A DNA stretch of 27,931 nucleotides from JBOHRE01 sp050732635 (GTDB lineage: Bacteria; Gemmatimonadota; Gemmatimonadetes; Longimicrobiales; RSA9), in NCBI GenBank assembly GCA_050732635.1, contig JBOHRE010000039.1:1-27931 (forward strand). Direction: 5' to 3'. Shown piece after piece: positions 16,758-22,936 of the stretch; the stretch's first letter is position 1, and each line of letters begins with the position of its first letter. The position numbers and the translations under genes were made by a program. The notes below the pieces were generated by a model. The model searched no databases and was not told the origin of the DNA. It saw only the letters and a list, made by a program, of their open reading frames with translations.

Positions 16758-17093
16758 CTACCAGCGGTTGTAGCCGCCTCGCTCGCCGTCGCCGCCACGG
16801 GGGCTGCGGTCGCTGGGCTCGCGACCCCGTCCCCCGCCACCGCCGCCGCCGCCGTAACCACCGCCCTGCGGCGCGCCCTGAGGCGCATCCAGTCGGACGA
16901 CGTTTGCGGCCTTGAGGCCCTTCGGCTCCTCCAGAACGTCGAACTCGACTCGCTCACCCTCGTTCAGCGTCTTGAAGCCGCCGCCCTGAATGGCGCTGTG
17001 GTGGACGAAGACGTCCGGACCGGACTCCTGCTTGATGAAGCCGAAGCCCTTCTCGGGTGAGAACCATTTCACGGTGCCGGTCATGCGTGCCAT
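16758..17093 (-). CDS. Cold-shock domain protein with Gly/Arg-rich tail
   Basis: RNA/single-stranded DNA chaperone. A complete cold-shock domain (about 4-70) shows RNP1 KGFGFI (15-20) and RNP2 VFVHH (28-32), with TGTVKWFSPEKG at its start. A 40-residue tail follows (72-111), with a run of eight glycines and RGRE, RGG elements; typical CspA proteins stop at about 70 residues. The tail could add RNA affinity, as RGG boxes do in other proteins; this is inference. GAGG lies about 9 nt before the chosen ATG; ATG at 17084 is an alternative. The gene follows rpsU on the same strand, 177 bp downstream. Confidence 0.95.
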   Translation of the reverse strand: MARMTGTVKWFSPEKGFGFIKQESGPDVFVHHSAIQGGGFKTLNEGERVEFDVLEEPKGLKAANVVRLDAPQGAPQGGGYGGGGGGGGRGREPSDRSPRGGDGERGGYNRW

Positions 17094-17270
17094 GTGTGTC
17101 TACCTCGTGTGAAGAATCGTGAAGCCCCGCAGGCGTCGGCCCGATCGGCAGCCGGGTTCTTCAGCTACGGGGAAGCTGCGGCGCCCTGCGCCCGGCTGGC
17201 TGACCTCGCACGCTCAATGCCACGAGCACGAGGGCGGGCCGAAACCGGGGAGGACCCCCCTCAGCGGCCC

Positions 17271-17465
17271 TCAGCGGCCGCGCCGCCGGGCGCGGGCGTT
17301 GCGCCGCCGCGCCGCCGCTTCCTTGCGCTTTTTCGCCTCGCTCGGCTTCTCGTAGAAGCGCCGCTTCTTCATGTCCTTGAATAGACCGGAACGGATCACC
17401 TTGCGCCGGAACTGCTTCAATGCCCAGTCCAGGCGATCGTTCTCACCGATCCTGACTTCGACCAT
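17271..17465 (-). CDS. rpsU: 30S ribosomal protein S21
   Basis: The 64 aa protein is a full-length bS21: MVEVRIGENDRLDWALKQF at the N-terminus, then FRRKVIRSGLF, the RRFYEKPSEAKKRKEA segment and a strongly basic C-terminal end (ARARRRGR). It binds the 30S platform near the anti-Shine-Dalgarno end of 16S rRNA. The ATG (17465) is set by a GGAGG five bases upstream. The open frame extends 22 codons further but that part is the leader with a hairpin. The gene end carries a short tandem duplication (GGCCGCTGAG twice) across the stop. Confidence 0.97.
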   Translation of the reverse strand: MVEVRIGENDRLDWALKQFRRKVIRSGLFKDMKKRRFYEKPSEAKKRKEAAARRRNARARRRGR

Positions 17466-17484
17466 GCTGCCTCCGTGAAAGCCT

Positions 17485-17525
17485 CGCAAAACAAACGGGA
17501 TCCGGGGTGTTGACTCCCAGATCCC
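17485..17525 (-). promoter_or_regulatory. Leader hairpin with T-rich tail upstream of rpsU (possible attenuator)
   Basis: On the minus strand a 10 bp stem (17516-17525 with 17497-17506, one G-T wobble) with a 9 nt loop is followed by GTTTGTTTTG. It ends about 20 nt before the rpsU ribosome site. No promoter fits between it and rpsU, so it should be part of the rpsU transcript. Terminator-like shape suggests attenuation or ribosomal-protein feedback. Confidence 0.5.
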
Positions 17526-17597
17526 GATCAATCACGTCGTACCCGGGTGCGCGGCGGCGCGACCCGCATCGGTCGCAGGTTGCCGCATAGCCCAGTT

Positions 17598-17626
17598 AAT
17601 GTAATCGCCGCTGTAGGTGTCGTCCA
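17598..17626 (-). promoter_or_regulatory. Candidate sigma-70 promoter for rpsU
   Basis: Minus-strand TGGACG (17621-17626) and TACATT (17598-17603) are 17 bp apart. Transcription would start near 17591 and give a leader of about 125 nt that contains the hairpin. Both boxes are imperfect. Confidence 0.3.
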
Positions 17627-17817
17627 GACTGTGCGCGGTTCGTGCGCGGCGCGCGGCGCGTGCGGGTGCCGCGCCCCCGCGATTCGGCGAGCCGGTCCGA
17701 CAGGGCGGCCGCGTCCGACCGTCACGCCAGGACCGCTTCACGCGTTCCTTCATCGAGGATCAGGGTGCGCAGGTGTCACGTCGAGCGCGTGGCGCTATCG
17801 ACGTAACAACGGCGGCC

Positions 17818-17847
17818 TTGACGGCCGTGTGGGGGCGTGCCTATCCT
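17818..17847 (+). promoter_or_regulatory. Sigma-70-like promoter for the SusC/SusD operon
   Basis: TTGACG (17818-17823) and TATCCT (17842-17847) are 18 bp apart, the best -35/-10 pair I find in the window. Predicted start near 17854 gives an untranslated leader of about 257 nt before the SusC-like ATG. Confidence 0.6.
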
Positions 17848-18110
17848 GCCGCTAAATCCTCATGTTCGAATGGGTGCCGAGGTTGATCCGCGGCGCTTCC
17901 GCGCGGTCGCTCGGTGCCGTTCCGGGCGGTAACGGCCGCTCCTGTTTCGCGAGTCAATTCGTCCGTTTGCCTGCGGTTGGCAGGGGCGCGATCGGATCGT
18001 CGTTTTCCCGGACCGCAGCCGTATGGTCCCGGGTTCGGTGGGGCCGCAGGCCCGAGCCGCAGTGAGCCGTGCCGACCCCCGGCGCGGCGGTTCACGAAAG
18101 GAGCAGATCC

Positions 18111-21044
18111 ATGCCAGGACGCAACTCTCCGGCGACCTTGCCGGCGAGCATCCGCGCGTGTGCGGTGCTCACGCTCACGGCCTTGCTCGCCTTCGCCCCC
18201 GCGTTGGCCGAAGTGGCTGTGGGGCAGGAGCCCGGCCGCATCGTCGGCCAGGTCGTGGGCGGGCGCTCGCTCGAGCCACTGGGCGGGGTGCAGGTCTATC
18301 TCGTCGGCACGGGGCTCGGCACTCTGACCAACTCGCAGGGCCGCTTCGTCGTGCTGAACGTCGATCCGGGGACATACCAGGTTCGGGTCGAACGGATCGG
18401 CTTCGCGACGGCAACGCAGGAAGTCACGGTCGCGGCCGGCCAGGCTGCAACGGCCAACTTCCAGCTCGAGGAAGAGGTGCTCGGCCTGGACGAGATCGTC
18501 GTGACCGGCACGGCCGGCCAGGCGCGACGCCGTGAAATCGGCAACAGCGTCGCGCAGATCGACCTCTCGGAGGTGCGCGAGCCGCTCGTGAACGTCGACG
18601 CGCTGCTCACGGCCCGTACGCCCGGCATGGTGGTGCTGCGCAATTCCGCGAACGCCGGCGGCGGCGCGATGATCCGGCTGCGCGGCAACACCAGCGTCGC
18701 GATGAGCAACCAGCCGATCGTGTACGTCGACGGCGTGCGCATGCGCAGCGACGGCCTGGCCAGGAACGTGCCGCCCACGGGCTCGCAGCTGCGCAGCCCG
18801 AACGACATAGTCAGCCCGCTGAACGACATCAACCCGTCCGACATCGAGCGGATCGAGGTCGTGAAGGGCGCCGCGGCCACGACGCTGTACGGCACGGAGG
18901 CGGCGGCGGGCGTGATCCAGATCTTCACGAAGCGGGGACACACCGGCCAGGCGCGGTGGACGGCGCAGATCGACCAGGGCATCGCCCGCGTCCTGCCGTT
19001 CGGCCCCGATCCGAGCGAGCGGCCGCCGTCGGAGCCGGCGCAAACGGAGTCCGGCGGAACGTCCGACTTCATGTTCATCAACCCGTGGCTCCGCAACGCG
19101 CACCAGCAGAACTACTCGCTGTCGGTGAGCGGCGGCGGCGACGCGTTCCGCTACTTCGTGTCCGGAAACTGGGCCGACAACCAAGGCGTGCTGCCGAACG
19201 ACTCCGAGGAGAAGCGCACGATCCGCGGCAACTTCACGTTCTCGCCGCTGCGCGACCTCCAGTTCCAGTGGAACACGTCGTACAATAACACGGCGCTCGA
19301 GAACACGGCGGTGGGCAACAACGCGCACGGCTTGACGTTGAATGCGTATCGCCGCGACCGGAACTACCGCAGCAGCGAGAAGCGGGAGGACATCGATCCG
19401 CTGCTGAACCAGGAGCTGACCACTGACATTGATCACCTCCTGACGGCATTCACGCTCACGCACACGCCGAGCTCCAGGCTGACGCAGCGCTTCACGGCCG
19501 GCTGGGACCAGATCCAGCAGAACAACCGCAACCTGCGGCCGTTCGGCTTCGCGCTCGCGCCGGGGGGGATCCTCTCCGACCAGCGGGTCCGCTATACGAC
19601 CCTGACCTTCGACTACTTCGCCGGCTACAGCTTCGACCTCGGCGAGGCGCTCGGCTCGAGCTTCACGGTCGGCGGACAGGCCGTCGCCACGGACCGGCAG
19701 GAGACCGCGGCCTACGGCGAAGACTTCCCGGGCCCCGGCGAGCCGACCGTGAACAGCGCCGGTCAGACGCTCGGTTTCGAGGAGCGCGTGCGCGTCGTGA
19801 ACGCGGGCTTCTTCGCGCAGAACATGTTCGATTACCTTGACCGCGCCTTCCTGACGATCGGCGCCCGCGTCGACGGGAACAGCGCGTTCGGCGAGGACTT
19901 TGGGCTCCAGGTCTATCCGAAGGCGAGTCTCTCGTACGTGATCTCGGAGGAGGACTTCTGGCGCGATTGGGGCAGCATGAAGCTGCGCGCGGCGTGGGGG
20001 CAGTCAGGTCGCGCGCCCGGCGCGTTCGATGCCGTGCGCACGTTCGAGCCGGTCGGTTGGGGCGCCGATCCCGCGTTCTTCCCGCGCAACGTCGGCAACC
20101 CGAACCTCGGCCCGGAGCGCAGCAGCGAGCTGGAGGTCGGCTTCGACGCGGCGCTGCTCGACAATCGCCTGACGACGGAGTTCACGTATTACCACCAGAC
20201 GACGGAGGACGCGCTCTTCAGCGTGCGGCAGGTCCCGTCGCGGGGCTTCTTGCTGTCCCAGCTCGAGAACGTCGGCAAGCTGAAGAACAGCGGCATCGAG
20301 CTGGCGCTGGAGGGTACGGTGCTGCGGTCGGACGCGCTCACGTGGACGCTGGGCGGCACCGTGTTCACGAACAAGAGCGAGACGGTCGATCTAGGCGGCG
20401 CGCCCCCCTTCTCGCTCGGGAACTTCGGCTGGGTCGTCGAGGGCGAGGCGGTCCCGGTGATCCGCGCCGACTGCGTCACGGGGTGGGACGCGACGCTCGA
20501 CGAGCCCGAGGGGCCCGAGGACTGCATCCACGGGCCGAACCTGCCGACCCACGTCCTGGGGCTAAACACCTCCCTGCAACTGCCGTACGGCGTTACCCTG
20601 AGCGCGCGCGGCGAGTACCAGGGCGGGCATTACATGTATGACGGCGCGGCCTACAATGCGGTCGTCCGGTCGGTGCGGTGGCCCGGCTGCTTCGATTTCT
20701 ATACGGCACAAGAAGCCGGACGACTGGACGAGGTGTCGGCGCTTCAGCGCGCGCGCTGCACGGTCAGTACCACGCTGTCCGACTATTTCGTCTACCCGGC
20801 GGACTTCGCGAAGCTGCGCGACGTGACGATCAGTGCGCCCGTGCCGGAGCGCTGGCTGCCGATGGCGCAGTCGGCGACGCTCACGCTGTCGGCATACAAC
20901 GCGTGGAAGTGGGTCAACGAGGACTTCCCGGTCTTCGAGCCGGAGATGGGCAACAACGGCGGCTTCAACGTGGCGGTCCGCTCCCTGCTCGAGCACGTGC
21001 CGCCCCCGGCCGTCTACACGGTTTCCCTGCGCGTGAGCTTCTGA
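18111..21044 (+). CDS. SusC/RagA-family TonB-dependent outer-membrane transporter
   Basis: Imports oligosaccharides, peptides or other large nutrients across the outer membrane together with the SusD-like lipoprotein downstream. The 977 aa protein has a signal peptide (about 1-40), a carboxypeptidase-regulatory-like domain (GRIVGQVVGGRSLEPLGGVQ to about 120), the plug (DEIVVTGTAGQARR, then VYVDGVR, IERIEVVKGAAATTLYGTEA, GVIQIFTKRG) and a 22-strand-type barrel ending in VYTVSLRVSF with terminal Phe, the outer-membrane assembly signal. The ATG (18111) follows AAAGGAG by 7 nt. The substrate is not evident. Adjacent genes include no glycoside hydrolase; a large secreted peptidase lies convergently downstream. 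The SusD gene starts 10 to 49 nt after the stop. Confidence 0.96.
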   Translation: MPGRNSPATLPASIRACAVLTLTALLAFAPALAEVAVGQEPGRIVGQVVGGRSLEPLGGVQVYLVGTGLGTLTNSQGRFVVLNVDPGTYQVRVERIGFATATQEVTVAAGQAATANFQLEEEVLGLDEIVVTGTAGQARRREIGNSVAQIDLSEVREPLVNVDALLTARTPGMVVLRNSANAGGGAMIRLRGNTSVAMSNQPIVYVDGVRMRSDGLARNVPPTGSQLRSPNDIVSPLNDINPSDIERIEVVKGAAATTLYGTEAAAGVIQIFTKRGHTGQARWTAQIDQGIARVLPFGPDPSERPPSEPAQTESGGTSDFMFINPWLRNAHQQNYSLSVSGGGDAFRYFVSGNWADNQGVLPNDSEEKRTIRGNFTFSPLRDLQFQWNTSYNNTALENTAVGNNAHGLTLNAYRRDRNYRSSEKREDIDPLLNQELTTDIDHLLTAFTLTHTPSSRLTQRFTAGWDQIQQNNRNLRPFGFALAPGGILSDQRVRYTTLTFDYFAGYSFDLGEALGSSFTVGGQAVATDRQETAAYGEDFPGPGEPTVNSAGQTLGFEERVRVVNAGFFAQNMFDYLDRAFLTIGARVDGNSAFGEDFGLQVYPKASLSYVISEEDFWRDWGSMKLRAAWGQSGRAPGAFDAVRTFEPVGWGADPAFFPRNVGNPNLGPERSSELEVGFDAALLDNRLTTEFTYYHQTTEDALFSVRQVPSRGFLLSQLENVGKLKNSGIELALEGTVLRSDALTWTLGGTVFTNKSETVDLGGAPPFSLGNFGWVVEGEAVPVIRADCVTGWDATLDEPEGPEDCIHGPNLPTHVLGLNTSLQLPYGVTLSARGEYQGGHYMYDGAAYNAVVRSVRWPGCFDFYTAQEAGRLDEVSALQRARCTVSTTLSDYFVYPADFAKLRDVTISAPVPERWLPMAQSATLTLSAYNAWKWVNEDFPVFEPEMGNNGGFNVAVRSLLEHVPPPAVYTVSLRVSF

Positions 21045-21093
21045 GGAGGATGCCATGCGGAGGCCCACGGAACGCTTCGATTCGGAGGATTCG

Positions 21094-22365
21094 ATGAGGA
21101 CGATGTGCTCGACGCGGAGCCGTCTCGGTTGCGCAGCGCTCGCGGCGGTCGTAACGCTCGGGGTCGCCGGCTGCGACTTCCTGGACGTGGTCAATCCGGG
21201 CCCAGTACAGGAGGAGTTTTTGCAGCGCGAGGAGGCGCAGCCGGCGCTGGTGAGCGGAATGGGCCGGGCGCTGTCGCAGGCGCAGAACTGGCTGGGCTAC
21301 ACGGGCGCGGCGATTACGCGCGAGATCCACCCGTCCGGCTCGACCGGCAGCTTCGGCATCACCAACCGCTGGCAGCGCGGCGAGCTGTCGCCGGATGACG
21401 ACGCCCTGGACACGCACTGGGAGCAGGCGCAGCGAGCCCGGTGGTTGGCCGAGAGCGGTATCGCGATCATCGAGGAGGCCGGTGCGCAGAGCCCCGAGCT
21501 GCTCGCGCAGGCAGAGCTGTACGCCGGTTATGCGAATCGCCTGCTTGGCGAGCACATGTGCGAGGCCGTGATCGACGGCGGTGCCGCGCAGCCGAACCGC
21601 GTGTACTTCGAGCGCGCGAAGGGCTGGTTCGACCGCGCCGCGCAGTCGGGCTCGGCGGAAATCCGGACGGCCGCGATCGCCGGCCGCGCAGCGGTGAACG
21701 TATTCCTCGACGACTGGAGCGCGGCGGTCGCTGACGCGGCACAGGTCACGGACCCGTCGTTCGAGTACCTCATGCCCTACCACGATGTCGGCTCCGACGA
21801 CCAGCGGAACCGGATCCAGTGGGCCTCGGCGGGGCAGCCCTACAAGGCCCACACGCTGTGGAGCACCGTCTACGACGAGTACTTCGCGCAGACCAACGAT
21901 CCGCGGGTAGCGTTCGAGAGGCGTGATGACACGGGGGACGCAGCCATCGACTGCTGTGGTGTCGTGGCGTTCTGGCCGCAACTGAAGTACACCGATCCCG
22001 GCGCGGACATTGTCCTGTCGTCGAGCGCGGAGATGCGGCTGATCGAGGCCGAGAACATGCTGCGCAACGGCGACTGGCAGGGCGCGCTCGCGAAGATGAA
22101 CGCGTTGCGCGCGGCGGCCGGCGTCGCGCCGTGGACCGCGGCGAGCGAGCAGGAGGCCTGGACCCACCTGAAGCGCGAGCGCGGCATCGTGCTCTGGCTC
22201 GAGGGTCGCAGGATCGGCGACATGCGCCGGTGGCAGGAGGATGGCACGCCCGGCGCGTTGCACCCGCTCGAGCAGCCGGGCGAGGGCTCGCACCTCGCGC
22301 AGCAGGATCTCTGCTTCCCGATTCCGCCGACCGAGCGGGACACCAACATCAACATCGGCGGCTGA
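21094..22365 (+). CDS. SusD/RagB-family surface lipoprotein (nutrient-binding partner)
   Basis: Lipoprotein lid of the SusC-type transporter. The signal ends in the lipobox VAGC (Cys27), followed by DFLDVVNPGPVQ. Helical TPR-like repeats follow (WLAESGIAIIEEAGAQ; GYANRLLGEHMCEAVIDGG; ERAKGWFDRAAQSG), and the C-terminal part has the usual AEMRLIEAENMLRNGD, LKRERGIVLWLEGRRIGDMRR and CFPIPPTERDTNINIGG. The 423 aa length is on the short side for SusD. Two in-frame ATGs each have a good ribosome site: 21055 (GAGGAGG) and 21094 (CGGAGG). I prefer 21094 because it gives a normal short signal peptide; 21055 would add 13 residues with several acidic ones. Confidence 0.93.
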   Translation: MRTMCSTRSRLGCAALAAVVTLGVAGCDFLDVVNPGPVQEEFLQREEAQPALVSGMGRALSQAQNWLGYTGAAITREIHPSGSTGSFGITNRWQRGELSPDDDALDTHWEQAQRARWLAESGIAIIEEAGAQSPELLAQAELYAGYANRLLGEHMCEAVIDGGAAQPNRVYFERAKGWFDRAAQSGSAEIRTAAIAGRAAVNVFLDDWSAAVADAAQVTDPSFEYLMPYHDVGSDDQRNRIQWASAGQPYKAHTLWSTVYDEYFAQTNDPRVAFERRDDTGDAAIDCCGVVAFWPQLKYTDPGADIVLSSSAEMRLIEAENMLRNGDWQGALAKMNALRAAAGVAPWTAASEQEAWTHLKRERGIVLWLEGRRIGDMRRWQEDGTPGALHPLEQPGEGSHLAQQDLCFPIPPTERDTNINIGG

Positions 22366-22393
22366 TGCGGATCGGTGGGCGTCGGGCGAAGTT

Positions 22394-22416
22394 CGCCCGG
22401 CGCCTACCGCCGGGCG
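22394..22416. terminator. Bidirectional GC hairpin between convergent genes
   Basis: A 9 bp perfect stem (22394-22402 with 22408-22416) and 5 nt loop fill most of the gap between the SusD-like stop (22365) and the stop of the opposing lipoprotein gene (22418). There is no T-run, so intrinsic termination is uncertain. Confidence 0.4.
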
Positions 22417-22417
22417 C

Positions 22418-22936
22418 TCACGGCCTCACTCCAAAGAACGCGGCGAGCGGCAGCCATAGCGGAATGCGCGCCTCTGGGGGGGTGCCTCCGTCCGGCGGTT
22501 CGCCGCCCGGTTCGCTGCCCTGGAAGCCGATCACGGCCGCGGCGCCGAGCGCGAGGGCGCCGCCGGCAATGACCGCGGCCGTGCGTGTGCGATCGAGCTG
22601 CCGCAGCTCGAGCTCGAGAATTTCGCTATCCAGGACCTCGATCCGTTGGTGGATCGCTTCCACAGTGCGGGCACTCTGCCGCTCGGCGACTGGCACGCGC
22701 AGCAAGAGTGAGCCGTCGTTACGCGACTCGACGGTCGCCTCGAGGGAGCGGCTTGCCGAGCCGCGGATATTCGCCAAGCGCTGCGCCTCCGCCGCCGTGA
22801 TGCGCGCCCGCACCTCGGCTCCAGCGGGCGCCGAGCCCGGCTCGACCGGGATGTAGGTGTAACAACCCGTGAGGCTCACAGCGAGCATCGCGCCAGTGAT
22901 GGCGGCCGAAGCGCCTCGCATGATCGCGGCCTTCAT
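22418..22936 (-). CDS. Small lipoprotein of unknown function
   Basis: A 172 aa protein with a classical lipobox LTGC (Cys25), mature end CYTYIPVEPGSAPAGAEVRA, then a charged middle (TAAEAQRLANIRGSA; a coiled-coil-like VEAIHQRIEVLDSEILELEL) and a hydrophobic stretch (VIAGGALALGAAAVIG) followed by a Gly/Pro-rich linker and a short hydrophobic end (IPLWLPLAAFFGV). I do not recognise a named family. Its ATG overlaps the TGA of the M14 peptidase gene (ATGA), so the two are co-transcribed and probably translationally coupled; a shared role in the envelope is inferred. Confidence 0.85.
   Translation of the reverse strand: MKAAIMRGASAAITGAMLAVSLTGCYTYIPVEPGSAPAGAEVRARITAAEAQRLANIRGSASRSLEATVESRNDGSLLLRVPVAERQSARTVEAIHQRIEVLDSEILELELRQLDRTRTAAVIAGGALALGAAAVIGFQGSEPGGEPPDGGTPPEARIPLWLPLAAFFGVRP

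Larger units (their letters stand above)
17466..18110. other. 645 bp gene-free stretch between divergent rpsU and susC-like genes
   Basis: No convincing protein gene or tRNA. It holds the rpsU leader hairpin and promoter candidate on the minus strand, and on the plus strand the promoter at 17818-17847 and a long leader of the SusC-like gene. That leader has a short open frame (17862-18065, no ribosome site) and a small GC hairpin (18007-18014 with 18025-18033, one bulge). Confidence 0.6.

Noticed and set aside
17532..17753. 73-codon minus-strand frame upstream of rpsU
   Set aside because: Arg/Ala-rich, no ribosome site, and it overlaps the candidate rpsU promoter; no recognisable domain.
17855..17880. 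tRNA-like GTTCGAAT sequence
   Set aside because: The flanking bases do not pair to form a T-arm and no acceptor, D or anticodon arms can be found around it.
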